A stretch of DNA of 64,000 bases from Gluconobacter sphaericus NBRC 12467. Its GTDB lineage: Bacteria; Pseudomonadota; Alphaproteobacteria; Acetobacterales; Acetobacteraceae. Below, piece after piece: positions 7,758 to 16,943 of the stretch. The stretch covers positions 163,081 to 227,080 of the forward strand of contig NZ_BJMK01000002.1 in the NCBI RefSeq assembly GCF_006539125.1, in the 5' to 3' direction. A program made the translations under genes and the position numbers. The notes beneath the pieces are model-generated. The model was not told the DNA's origin, did no database searches, and was given only the letters and a program-made list of their open reading frames with translations. Position 1 is the first letter of the stretch. Each line of letters starts with the position of its first letter.

Positions 7758-9767
7758 TTGACTGAGGCACTACAGTCAGTTCTTCGTCCAGGGTGGCTCC
7801 AATTCAGTCTCAGGACCTGGTTTGCACTTGTCCTGGCGCTTGGAACGGCTTTCTGGTCGCAGCTTGACTCTCCGGCCAGTGCTGGCGTGACCGTCATGAT
7901 CCTGGCGCAGCCTCTACGTGGTCAGGCGTTGTCCAAGGCGTTCTACCGCCTTGCCGGCACCGTGCTCGGTGTCAGTGTCTCCATTATCCTTGTTGCGATG
8001 TTCAATGAGGAGCGTGCTCTTTCTCTTGGTGGCGCAGCCCTCTGGATTTCAGCCTGTGCGTTTGTAGGGTCGCTGGAGCGTGACTTTCGGTCGTATGGGG
8101 CACTTCTGGCAGGCTATACGGTCGCGCTGGTGGCCATCCCCACTATGGATGACCCGCAGAACATCTACCCTGTCAGCATTGCGCGCGCCTCGGATATCGC
8201 CATTGGCGTTGCATCCATCGCTGTAGTGAACATTCTTTCGGGCTCTCCGGAAGCCTGGCGCAGACTGTCCACGGCCATGGAGACGCTGTCCCATCGTGTG
8301 CGGCAGACCGGAAAGTCCGCCATCATGGGCGAGCCGATCGCAACGCCGGAAGAGATGATCGGGCTAAGCGGCGAGATCCTCGCGCTCATGACCCAGATTT
8401 CCTACGCCCGGACCGAAGTTGAACGCGGACGTCTGCGGATGGCGGGCGCGCGCCTGGGCATCATCGGCATGCTAACGGTCCTGACCACGAGTCGTGCGAT
8501 TGCATTGCTTCTGGAAACGGGCGGCATTTCCGACATTCTGATCCGTCACGTTCGGGCCTGGCATGAGCGCTCCGAGGACGGCACAACCCGCCTTGAGACA
8601 ATGGATACGATTCTGGACGGCATCCGCAAGGAAGACCCGGGTTTCGTCCCTTCAGCACGGGAAGCCTGGTTTTTCGAGCGCTGCTCGACGTTGCTTAGTA
8701 ACCGTCTGCATATCCGCACCGGTATGAACACGCTCCTGCGCGCTACCCCGGCGGGCGATGCACTCAAGCTGGCCCATCTCGAGAGCAATCCGGACTATGT
8801 GACGGCGTTCATCAACGCGATGCGTGTCCTGCTGGGCTTTAGTGTGGCCGCCGCGCTTTGTCTCGCCTCCAGTATTCCGGCTTCCGTTACGGCCCTGGCG
8901 CAGACGGCGCTGGTTCTGACGCTGGCGTCTACCGCCATTGACACCGCTCAGTTCGGCAAGGGCGCGATTATCGGCATGCCTGCAGGCATTCTCGTGGCGG
9001 CATGGCTGGACTTTATGATTCTGCCCCATATTGAGAGCATGTTGGGGCTGGCGCTGGTGCTTTTGCCGCAGACCGTCATTTCCTGCCTGTTGCTGATGAA
9101 TCCGAAAACAAGCGCCATCGGCTTCAATTACGGCGTGTTCTTTCTGGTGTTTATCGGACTCGGCAATCATCACAATTACGACCCCCTGGCCTTCATCACC
9201 CGCAATACCTTCTATGCGATGGCGGCCGTACTCTCTTTCGTGCTGCTGGTCCTGCTCTGGCCCCCCACGGCGCGAAGGCATCGCTTCCGGCTGGCGGTTT
9301 CCATCGCCTATGATCTGGAGAGGCAGCTTGCTGGACATGGCGAGCGGATGGGGCCGCCGCTTCTTAGCCGGAAATACGAACGCCTGAGCCAGTTCCTGAT
9401 GTGGACGGGCCGGATGCACGATCCCGGCCTGTGCTCCCGGCGTGTCTTCAACCGTTTCGTGGCCCTTGAGGATTTTTCCAGCACGATCGCCCGTGTTCGG
9501 CACTATCTGGATCAGGCGGGGCATCTTCATGGCCTCAGGCCCATGGTTCGTCATGTCCGCCGCTTGTTGGCCCACGATAGGCTCGGCCTTCTGGAAGCCG
9601 AAATTCCCGAACTTCAGGCCATGTTTTTCGAGCGTTTGTCTGACGGTATTCGCGAAGAGCAGTCGATGATCATCAACTGTATTGGTGGTCTTGAAGCTGT
9701 ACGGACGATGGTGCGCCTGAACCGCTCCGCCGTGCATCATTATGGAATAGGACGCAAACGATGGTGA
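7758..9767 (+). CDS. FUSC-family (AaeB-like) aromatic acid exporter, inner-membrane subunit
   Basis: About 669 residues in the fusaric-acid-resistance/AaeB layout: an N-terminal block of about six membrane helices (residues about 10-165), a long cytoplasmic region, a second helix block (about 345-505), and a C-terminal cytoplasmic domain. The family exports aromatic carboxylic acids with a HlyD-type periplasmic partner. Next come DUF1656 and HlyD genes, the standard AaeB-AaeX-AaeA set. I prefer TTG 7758 because AGGGGG at 7744-7749 lies eight bases before it, while the GTG at 7749 overlaps that ribosome-binding site. The substrate is unknown. Confidence 0.87.
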   Translation: MTEALQSVLRPGWLQFSLRTWFALVLALGTAFWSQLDSPASAGVTVMILAQPLRGQALSKAFYRLAGTVLGVSVSIILVAMFNEERALSLGGAALWISACAFVGSLERDFRSYGALLAGYTVALVAIPTMDDPQNIYPVSIARASDIAIGVASIAVVNILSGSPEAWRRLSTAMETLSHRVRQTGKSAIMGEPIATPEEMIGLSGEILALMTQISYARTEVERGRLRMAGARLGIIGMLTVLTTSRAIALLLETGGISDILIRHVRAWHERSEDGTTRLETMDTILDGIRKEDPGFVPSAREAWFFERCSTLLSNRLHIRTGMNTLLRATPAGDALKLAHLESNPDYVTAFINAMRVLLGFSVAAALCLASSIPASVTALAQTALVLTLASTAIDTAQFGKGAIIGMPAGILVAAWLDFMILPHIESMLGLALVLLPQTVISCLLLMNPKTSAIGFNYGVFFLVFIGLGNHHNYDPLAFITRNTFYAMAAVLSFVLLVLLWPPTARRHRFRLAVSIAYDLERQLAGHGERMGPPLLSRKYERLSQFLMWTGRMHDPGLCSRRVFNRFVALEDFSSTIARVRHYLDQAGHLHGLRPMVRHVRRLLAHDRLGLLEAEIPELQAMFFERLSDGIREEQSMIINCIGGLEAVRTMVRLNRSAVHHYGIGRKRW

Positions 9768-9961
9768 TGACACAGGTTGTCGATCTCGATGGCGTGCTGG
9801 TTTCGGCGTTCGTGATCAATCTGGCGCTGGCGCTCCTGACGTTGGCTATCCTGCGTTGGATCATGGGCTGGTTCGATCTGTGGCGTTTCGTCTGGGATCC
9901 GCCACTGGCCCAGTTCGGCATCCTGATCTGCCTGATTGGTCTTTACACACTGATCCTTTGA
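9761..9961 (+). CDS. DUF1656 (AaeX-like) small membrane protein
   Basis: A 66-residue protein with two hydrophobic helices (about 14-34 and 48-65), the standard size and pattern of DUF1656/AaeX proteins found between FUSC and HlyD genes. The start overlaps the end of the FUSC gene by 7 bp, so translation is probably coupled. The role in the efflux complex is unproven in the family. Confidence 0.85.
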   Translation: MVMTQVVDLDGVLVSAFVINLALALLTLAILRWIMGWFDLWRFVWDPPLAQFGILICLIGLYTLIL

Positions 9962-10004
9962 TCCCCCTTCGAACTTCTTCTTCCGCAACCAAGGTGACCT
10001 TCCC

Positions 10005-10955
10005 GTGCTTGCCAATGCCCATCGCCTGATCCGCTTGACCATCACGCTCTGTATTCTCGTGGTGGCGGCTCTCGTGGTCGTCATTCTGTGGGATTACTAT
10101 ACGGCCTCTCCCTGGACCCGGAACGGACAGGTCCGTGCGCAGGTCGCCAATATCGCGCCGCGCGTCTCGGGACAGATCATCGAAGTGCGAGTGAAGGACA
10201 ACCAGTTCGTTCACAAGGGGGACGTGCTCTATGTCATTGACCCGTTCGACTTCAAGGTGGCGCTCGATACCGCCAAAGCCCGTGTGGTCGAGCGCAAGGC
10301 CGACCTTGAATTTCGTGTCGTTCAGGCCCAGTGGCGCAAGGCCATCCCCGGCACGGCCGTCTCCGTTGAGGAAAAGCGGCAGTACGAGGCCCTGTCCCAG
10401 CAGATGCAGGCCCAGTACGACGCGGCGCAGGCCGCGGAACGTCAGGCCGCGATCAATCTCGACCGAACGGAAGTCCGCAGTTCCATCGACGGCATCGTGA
10501 CCAACCTCATTATGCGTCCTGGCGATTTCGCAACCGCTGGTGTGGTCAATATCCACATCATCGACACCAGTTCCTACTGGGTGGACGGCTATTTCGAGGA
10601 AACCAAGGTTCATGATCTCGACGAAGGTGACCTCGTCCGTATGGATCTGATGGGCTATCACGACCCGCTTTTCGGTCATGTCGAGAGCATCACCCGCGGT
10701 ATCGCCAGCAACAATGCGCTAGTGAACAAGCAGGGCCTTCCGGAAGTGGATCCGGTCTATACTTGGGTGCGTCTGGCGCAGCGTATCCCGGTCCGTGTGA
10801 AGATCGACAAGATCCCCGATGACTTGACGCTCGCCGCTGGTATGACGGCCACCGTGACTGTCGTGTCAGAAGAAGGTAACCGCCGTCACCGCTCTACGCA
10901 TGCCGCCTTCCAACACTTCGGCGACGATATCCGCCATCTGTTCGGTCACAGATGA
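10005..10955 (+). CDS. HlyD-family periplasmic adaptor of the FUSC efflux system (AaeA-like)
   Basis: A 316-residue membrane-fusion protein: one N-terminal transmembrane helix (about 8-30), a biotinyl-lipoyl-like half (NIAPRVSGQIIEVRVKDNQ), a short helical hairpin (about 90-150), the second lipoyl half (SSIDGIVTNLIMRPGDF) and a beta-barrel region. It would link the FUSC inner-membrane protein to an outer-membrane factor. GTG start at 10005 with AAGGTG eight bases upstream. It is the last gene of the three-gene operon. Confidence 0.88.
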   Translation: MLANAHRLIRLTITLCILVVAALVVVILWDYYTASPWTRNGQVRAQVANIAPRVSGQIIEVRVKDNQFVHKGDVLYVIDPFDFKVALDTAKARVVERKADLEFRVVQAQWRKAIPGTAVSVEEKRQYEALSQQMQAQYDAAQAAERQAAINLDRTEVRSSIDGIVTNLIMRPGDFATAGVVNIHIIDTSSYWVDGYFEETKVHDLDEGDLVRMDLMGYHDPLFGHVESITRGIASNNALVNKQGLPEVDPVYTWVRLAQRIPVRVKIDKIPDDLTLAAGMTATVTVVSEEGNRRHRSTHAAFQHFGDDIRHLFGHR

Positions 10956-10957
10956 AA

Positions 10958-10974
10958 TCACCCGCATCGGGTGA
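10958..10974 (+). terminator. Possible terminator hairpin after the efflux operon
   Basis: A perfect 7-bp stem (10958-10964 with 10968-10974) with a 3-nt loop starts just after the adaptor stop codon. There is no T tract, so termination is uncertain. Confidence 0.35.
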
Positions 10975-11232
10975 CAGTTCTATGGAGAGGGTCTTTTCGA
11001 CCATGCCGTTGAAAAACAGCTCGACGAGTACCTGAAATATCTCGGAGAGTTTCGGTGGGTGCCACCAGCCTATGGAGTACTTTGTTGTGCCATGCGGGGC
11101 ATGAGGGTGTAGGGGAGCATCCCGCCCGGGAAATCCTTCGCCCGGCGTTGCGGTGCATGGTCGTCTTGGGGGACTAGAACAGTCCAGGCTGAAGCAGAGT
11201 GCGTAGTATCATGTTTTTCGTTTAAATATGGA
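10975..11232. other. Non-coding or decayed stretch, no gene recognised
   Basis: This part of the gap between the efflux operon and the Hint gene has no supported gene. Short readable frames on both strands (for example FDHAVEKQLDEYLKYLGEF on plus, about 10993-11050) hint at a decayed coding sequence, but I could not match them to a family. Confidence 0.4.
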
Positions 11233-11264
11233 TTACCCCCACCCACAGATCCGGGCGGGGGTAA
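11233..11264 (-). terminator. Hairpin downstream of the Hint-domain gene
   Basis: An 8-bp stem (11233-11240 with 11257-11264) plus an inner 3-bp CCC/GGG pairing lies about 20 bases after the Hint gene stop, on the strand it would be transcribed from. No T run follows, so it may be a weak terminator or an mRNA-stabilising end. Confidence 0.45.
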
Positions 11265-11284
11265 CGTCATATTACAGGGCGACT

Positions 11285-12954
11285 TTAGGCTGTAACCGCG
11301 ATTTCTGCCTTTGCAGTCTCATTCAGGACGTACGGTCCCGCATTTTTGATCTGAAGAGCAAGAAGGGCAATGCTGTTGGGGTGACGCTCGCCGAGGGGCA
11401 GCATGGCGTTGCCAGCCGTCCAGCGCGTACCTGCCTGTTCGAGTGTATTCCAGCCATTCAGCTCACCTTCGGTCAGATGTGCCGTGATGTTGTGAGTGCA
11501 ATTGCTCTCGAACATCAGGACTTCGCCAACCTCAACGCCGAAGTAGCGGCGGTCATCGACGAACGGGCCAATGACATCGCTGGGGCGGCTTGCGTTGGAG
11601 ACGATGCGCACACTCTTCACGCCCGTCGGGATCATGAAAACAACGCGGTCATCTGCCGTTCGGGCAGCGTGGATAACCATGCCATTGCTCGTCTCGAGAC
11701 GCAGATCGGATTCTTGGGTCAGAACTGGAGCCGAGTTCTGGCTTGCAATTGCAGCCTGCTTTGCGCGGGCTTCGATCTGGCTGAACAGCGGCTCGACGAA
11801 CTCGCGGCTGACACCAAGGGGGGCTGCTGCGTCGTCGTTCCAGGACAGGGCAGGGCACGTGACGGCGTGAGGGAAACGACCTTGCCATCCTGGCGGAAAG
11901 AGCGGCGGTTTCCGGTGTCGAGATAGGATTCGGTCAGCATGCCGTCGGCTGTGATGACAGAGTGCTGCTCGGTCTCGACATGGTAGTAGTCGTAGGACGT
12001 GATGGACTTGTCGTAGAAGATTGAGCTGCCGTTTACCAGCATACGGGCGGGTACGAACTTTCCGTCAAGGAACAGGCAATGCTCGGCGGTGATCAGCATG
12101 TCCTTGTAGGGTACGCCATCAGCGATTGCGTTCTTGAGAATGCGCACCGGCCAGCCAGCTTCGTCATCCGGCAGGTGAGCGCTGACCACAGCATGCGCTT
12201 TTCCAGCCCATACGACAGAGCGGCTGACATCTTTGTTGGCTTCCCAGTCAAGGGCAATAACGTTGTCTCCGATCTGGAGATCTTCGACAGCAACTTCGCC
12301 TTTGGGCGTACGGATCATGCTGCCCGGTAGGAAGCAGACGATTGTTACCGTGTCTCCGGAGAAGTAGTAGTTGTCCTTGCTGTAGCCTTTAGCAAATGTC
12401 ACATTTGCCAGAACTGTATTATTTTGATCTAAAATTTCAGATCCGTCGTTGCTCCAATGAAGAGACGTGGTCGCGCCATTGTTGAAAACAATTCTGTCAC
12501 GCGGAGACAGGTTGTTCAGGGTGAGGACACCGCTGGCAGCATTGTTTGTGACTGTGAGGGTGTTGTATGCAGAAGAATCTGCAGGGGACGCACCGAACGT
12601 CACAGCAGCCTTGAGCGTGCCAACAGTCAGGGCGCCGCCATCGGCAATGGTTATAGCGCTTCCCGTTAATGTTCCAAGAACTGTTAAATTGGCAGATTCA
12701 ACAGCCAGGGCGCCGTCGTTGGTAACGCTTCCGTCAATTGTAAGGTAACCATTTCCCGTAAGAGTTACATTGCCTTTTGTTGTAAGGGAACTGGACGTGA
12801 AAGGTGAGGATGCGCTTCCTTCGTCTCCCCAAGAGTATTGTGTTGGAGAAATATTTACACTGATTGCGCTTTTTGTTCCGTCGAGAACAATATCTTTATA
12901 ATTGTAATTTTCTCCGCTCCAGTTTCCACTTGATGTAACGGTAATAGTTGTCAC
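11285..12954 (-). pseudogene. Hint-domain secreted/adhesin-like protein, frameshifted
   Basis: Two adjoining frames make one protein of about 556 residues. The first (GTG at 12954) has an N-terminal Ser/Thr/Gly/Asn-rich beta-repeat region (about 1-195), then a Hedgehog/intein-type Hint domain starting VCFLPGSMIRTPKGEVAVED (about 206) and running past ITAEHCLFLDGKFVPARML to SFRQDGKVVSL. There the frame is lost near 11868-11880. The other frame continues in proper Hint style, HAVTCPALSWNDDAAAPLGV, to a sensible C terminus ending EIAVTA at 11285. Restoring one base joins them. The N-terminal DNA is clearly AT-richer than neighbouring genes. Such proteins are common in acetic acid bacteria and are thought to be exported. 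It may be a real pseudogene or a sequencing error. Confidence 0.8.
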
Positions 12955-13166
12955 TTCTTAATTCCCAATTTCCGCAAACAAATCTTTACAGCCCTTTAAG
13001 CTGAGGCGTTTATCACCGAAAGGTGAAGTGAGGGCAAGGGGAGAGTTAATAAAAACAAAACATTAAAAAAATATGAAGAAAGCTTCTAGCAATCACGTTG
13101 TGAGAGCTCGGGAGCAGATGGGCGAGCATGCGCGCTTCAGATAAAAGCGAAGTGGATTCGGGGTCT

Positions 13167-13212
13167 TCTGGTGAGACCTGATCGATCAGTATGCTGATCC
13201 TGTCTCACCAGA
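13167..13212. repeat. Perfect 11-bp inverted repeat at the end of the IS630 remnant
   Basis: TCTGGTGAGAC at 13167-13177 is exactly complementary to 13202-13212, with a further GATC/GATC match inside. On the minus strand the outer copy reads DQVSPED-like transposase code, so this looks like a small inverted duplication of transposase sequence. Confidence 0.75.
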
Positions 13213-13860
13213 CGTCGCGTCTGCGTTCTGCGCTTTTGCGAAGATGGCCTTGAGTTTGGAGAAGGCCTTCTCAATGGAGTTGCAGTCCGGGCTGTAAGGC
13301 AGGAAATAGCTCGATCAGCATCTGCTGCTTCGCGCGGCCTGAACGCTAGGACCTTTGTGAGAGCCAAGATTGTCCGTGATGATAATGTCGCCTGGCTGCA
13401 GATCGGCTATCAGCACGCGATCGACATAGCGCTGAAAGCTGTGGCCATTGATCGGAGCATCCAGCGCCATGGGCGTTACGATATTGCTTGGTCGTAACCC
13501 GGCGACGACTATCGCCGTTTTCCAGTGACGATGTAGCGTTGCAGCGTTCAGCTTCTGGCTGCGCCGACACCGCCCATAATGGCGCGCCATATTGGTGGAA
13601 GCTCAGGTTAAATCAATGAAGACCAGCCCTGCCGGATCGAGATCGGGCAGGGTATCGAGCCACTCCTGGTGTCGTGTCCGGATGTTCGAGTTCCGCCGCT
13701 TGAGCGGTATTTTTTATCTGATCTTATGGCGCGCGAAAAAGCGCTACAGCGTGCCGATGGCACAGTGATGGTCATCCTCAGCCAGTTGAGCGCGAATCTC
13801 GGCCAAGGTCAGATTGCCCTTCTCGGCTGTCATGGACATTGGCGCCCGGCGGCGGAGCGG
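13180..13860 (-). pseudogene. IS630-family transposase remnant
   Basis: Reading leftwards on the minus strand, conserved IS630 blocks appear in order: KGNLTLAEIRAQLAEDD and AIGTL then RFFARHKI (about 13850-13725), QEWLDTLPDLDPAGLVFID (first catalytic Asp, about 13670-13615), MARHYGRCRRSQKLN, HWKTAIVVAGLR, PINGHSFQRYVDRVL, PGDIIITDNLGSHKG (second Asp, about 13385-13350), and YSPDCNSIEKAFSKLKAIF (catalytic Glu, about 13295-13240). Stops and frameshifts separate them, and the C-terminal end is rearranged. The element is dead. No terminal repeats or TA duplication could be fixed. It lies between the frameshifted Hint gene and oligopeptidase B. Confidence 0.85.
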
Positions 13861-13967
13861 TGAGGGGAAGGCTCTATTGATCCGTGAGGGTCGAGCCAGT
13901 CGTTCCACCCCTTTTTTGCTACGAAGGATGCGCTATCCATGCAGATCTGGCTCAATACCGCTATTTA

Positions 13968-16088
13968 TTAGGTGCGATAAGTGCGATCCATCGCCCAAAT
14001 CGCGAAGGCCTGAACGAGCGCGACTTCTTCCAGTCTTTTGAAGCGGCCCGACGAGCCACCGTGGCCGGCTTCCATGTTGATGCGGCACAGGAACGGGCCG
14101 CCGGACGTGACTTCGCGCAGCTTGGCGATCCATTTCGCGGGCTCCCAGTAGGTTACGCGCGGATCGGACAGGCCACCCATCGCTAGAACTGGCGGATACG
14201 CTTTGGGTGCGATGTTGTCATAGGGCGAATAGCTGTCGATCAGGTCGTAGGCGGCAGGGTCTTCCAGTGGATTGCCCCATTCTGGCCATTCCGGCGGCGT
14301 GAGCGGCAGGGAGACGTCGGACATGGTGTTAAGCATGTCCACGAACGGCACTTGGGCGGCGATGCCGGCAAACAGTTCGGGCGCCATGTTCGTGATCGCC
14401 CCCATCAGCAATCCGCCAGCTGAGCCGCCCTGCGCGACGATGCGCCCGGCCGAGCCATAACCTTCCGAGACGAGGTGGTGGGCGCAGGCGATGAAATCGA
14501 TGAATGTGTTGGTTTTTTTCGCCCCGCGTCCGTCCAGAAACCAGTTCCAGCCCTTTTCAGAGCCACCGCGTACATGGGCGATAGCATGGATCCAACCCCG
14601 GTCTACCAGGCTGAATACGGTTGTGGAGAAATCGGCGTCCATGGCAATGCCGTAGGAGCCATATCCATACAGAAGAAGGGGGGCCGATCCGTCCAGAACC
14701 TGTCCTTTGCGCATCAGGACCGTGATGGGAACCTGCGCGCCATCTGGGGATGTCGCAAACAGGCGGCGCGTCTCGTACCGGCTTGCATCATGGCCGGACG
14801 GGACTTCGCGGATCTTGCGTAGCACACGCTCGCCGCTCGCCATGTCGTAATCGTACCAGTGCGCTGGGTTGGTCGGCGACTGGTAGATGTAGCGCAGGAC
14901 CGGGGTGTCATATTCCAGCGTGCCCAGCATTGTTAGGTCATAGGCGGGCTCGTCCATGCCGATGGCCTTAGCCTGCGCGCGGATATCGCCTTCCGTGCCT
15001 TCGGGCACGACGAGAATATGGATGTTGCCATCCCGACGCTCGGCCCAGACGAGATGCCCGCGCGAGGCGCTGGCCCCCAGGAGATAATGCCCTTCGCGAT
15101 ACGGAACGAAGGGCGCCCAGTTCTCGCGTTCCGTTGCCGTGTCGGGCGTCTGCATGAACTGGAAGTCCACGGCTCCGCCTGCGTTGGTCAGGATGATGAA
15201 GCGGTCGTTCCAGTGCGTCAGGGAATAACGCTCGCCCCGTACCAGAGGGGCCGCCACGACGGGCGGGGCCGTCGGATCGGAAGCCGGGATGAGTAATGTC
15301 TCATTGGTATCATGGTCGCCGCGCTCGATGACGATCCATTTGCGCGATGCGCTGACGCCGATGCTGAGGAAGAACCCCGGATCGGTTTCATCAAAGACCA
15401 GAACATCCTCGCCTCCCGTCAGCGGGCGGCGATAGATCTTCGACGGACGGCCATTGTCATCCCGGTAAATCCAAAACAGCCACTCGCTGTCCGGTGAAAT
15501 GGCGAAGCTGCCTGTCGTGCTCGGTACGGGCGGGGTGCAGAGCTTTCCGGTTTCCAGATCCTCGACCTGAATCCGATAGACCTCGGATCCCTGAATGTCC
15601 TCCGCGTAGACGAAATATCGGTGATCGGGAGAATGGTCGGTCTGCGAGAGCGCGTAATAGCCGTGCTGCTTCGCGAGGGCATCGGCATCGAGCAGGACCT
15701 GTTCCGTGCCACCGCCGCGCGGGCAACGAACCCGCAGCGGATGCTGGGCTCCGTCCTCGAAGCGGGCATAATATTCCCATGGACCATCCGGGACCGGCAC
15801 GGAGGCCTCTGCTGGCGGGATGCGGCCGATCATTTCCTGAAGAAGTGTCTCGCGCAACGGCTCCATGCCCGTCAGTACGGCTTCCGCGTAGGCGTTCTCC
15901 GCTTTCAGATGTGCGGCGATGTCCTCGCGCAGAACGGATGGGTCCCGCAAGACCTGCTGCCAGTTCTCATCTTTCATCCAGGCATAGGAATCCGTGCGTG
16001 TCCGGCCAAGCTGTGTAGTGCTCAGTGGTTCACGGCGGGCAACGGGAGGAACGGGGGCGGCGGAGGGAGCATCGGGGAGCTTTGACAT
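13968..16088 (-). CDS. ptrB: Oligopeptidase B (prolyl oligopeptidase family, S9A)
   Basis: A 706-residue serine peptidase that cleaves short peptides after basic residues. The N-terminal seven-bladed beta-propeller covers about 70-430. The C-terminal alpha/beta-hydrolase domain carries the triad Ser556 (QGGSAGGLL), Asp642 (LSDPRVTYWEP) and His676 (EAGHGGSSGRF). The motif HVRGGSEKGWNWFLDGR is typical of oligopeptidase B. No signal peptide, so cytoplasmic. Length is normal for the family. The gene stands alone; the IS630 remnant lies past its 3' end. Confidence 0.93.
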   Translation of the reverse strand: MSKLPDAPSAAPVPPVARREPLSTTQLGRTRTDSYAWMKDENWQQVLRDPSVLREDIAAHLKAENAYAEAVLTGMEPLRETLLQEMIGRIPPAEASVPVPDGPWEYYARFEDGAQHPLRVRCPRGGGTEQVLLDADALAKQHGYYALSQTDHSPDHRYFVYAEDIQGSEVYRIQVEDLETGKLCTPPVPSTTGSFAISPDSEWLFWIYRDDNGRPSKIYRRPLTGGEDVLVFDETDPGFFLSIGVSASRKWIVIERGDHDTNETLLIPASDPTAPPVVAAPLVRGERYSLTHWNDRFIILTNAGGAVDFQFMQTPDTATERENWAPFVPYREGHYLLGASASRGHLVWAERRDGNIHILVVPEGTEGDIRAQAKAIGMDEPAYDLTMLGTLEYDTPVLRYIYQSPTNPAHWYDYDMASGERVLRKIREVPSGHDASRYETRRLFATSPDGAQVPITVLMRKGQVLDGSAPLLLYGYGSYGIAMDADFSTTVFSLVDRGWIHAIAHVRGGSEKGWNWFLDGRGAKKTNTFIDFIACAHHLVSEGYGSAGRIVAQGGSAGGLLMGAITNMAPELFAGIAAQVPFVDMLNTMSDVSLPLTPPEWPEWGNPLEDPAAYDLIDSYSPYDNIAPKAYPPVLAMGGLSDPRVTYWEPAKWIAKLREVTSGGPFLCRINMEAGHGGSSGRFKRLEEVALVQAFAIWAMDRTYRT

Positions 16089-16353
16089 GGGTAAACTGTG
16101 AAGCAGAAACCGTCGCCATTCAATGCGCTCCTGCTGGGGAAGCGAAGGTCCACGATGTGTTCAACAAATCGTAATCATCCAAAAGTTCTTGCATGATTGT
16201 CATGAAGAAAAAGGGTATCCTTCAAGAAACCACATCCGGTCTTGAGTGTTAATTAAGGCAATGGATCATCTTTTATGATGTCCCAGGTTGGATGATTTCT
16301 GTATCTCCTTCTCGGCGCGCGCAGGTCATCCTGTATATGGAAAGAATAGTGCC

Positions 16354-16866
16354 ATGATCTCGAATAAATATTTCGTTGTTCTTGCCGCTGCCGGACTGGC
16401 CATTTCGGGTGCTGCTGTTGCCCAGACGATCCCGCCTATCCCGCAGAGCAGCCCCGTCCGGACGATCCCGGCTGGAACCCAGGCAACCCTGCCTTCCGCC
16501 AATTTTCAGGCAGTTGCTGCTGGTAAGAGCATCCTAACTGCCGCATCGCCGGGCACGCTGGGCGCGGATGGTCTTCCGTCCATCGAGAATGCACAGGCTG
16601 GTAACGTTGCGGGACTGAGCTATTACTGTGTGCAGAAGAAACTGGTGCTCGGCACGTCGCCGATCGTGGCCGCTCGAACAATTGCGAAGCGCCCAGATGT
16701 TCAGAGTGACCAGTTCTATTCGCTCGGTGGCAAGGGCCTGCTCCAGACGGCTGGAGGCAATGTCTTCGACATCAGTACCCTGCCCAAGGACAAGCGCGTC
16801 ATGACGTGTAACGACATCATCAAGAAGGCTCAGTCCTTTGGGGGTTCTTCTGTCGTCGGACATTAA
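16354..16866 (+). CDS. Secreted hypothetical protein
   Basis: A 170-residue protein from ATG 16354, chosen for its clean signal peptide (MISNKYFVVLAAAGLAISG, cleavage after AVAQ, about residue 23). The mature part has two cysteines (YYCVQKK and MTCNDII) and ends in a Gly/Ser tail. The pattern recalls the many small exported proteins of acetic acid bacteria; no function can be assigned. A strong terminator follows. The 265 bases upstream, between it and divergent oligopeptidase B, hold no other gene. Confidence 0.75.
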   Translation: MISNKYFVVLAAAGLAISGAAVAQTIPPIPQSSPVRTIPAGTQATLPSANFQAVAAGKSILTAASPGTLGADGLPSIENAQAGNVAGLSYYCVQKKLVLGTSPIVAARTIAKRPDVQSDQFYSLGGKGLLQTAGGNVFDISTLPKDKRVMTCNDIIKKAQSFGGSSVVGH

Positions 16867-16889
16867 GGCGTCATCACCTCAATGCAAAA

Positions 16890-16922
16890 CGCCCCGACCT
16901 GTTATGGTCGGGGCGTTTTTTT
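16890..16922 (+). terminator. Rho-independent terminator
   Basis: A perfect 10-bp GC-rich stem (16890-16899 with 16906-16915), 6-nt loop and seven T residues. It ends the secreted-protein gene and lies just outside the 3' end of convergent opgH. Confidence 0.92.
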
Positions 16923-16943
16923 ATGCCGTAAAGCGCTGCGGGT

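Noticed and set aside
8652..9773. A 373-codon minus-strand frame opposite the FUSC gene
   Set aside because: The sense strand encodes a clear FUSC protein; the antisense translation is low in hydrophobic structure and has no family features.
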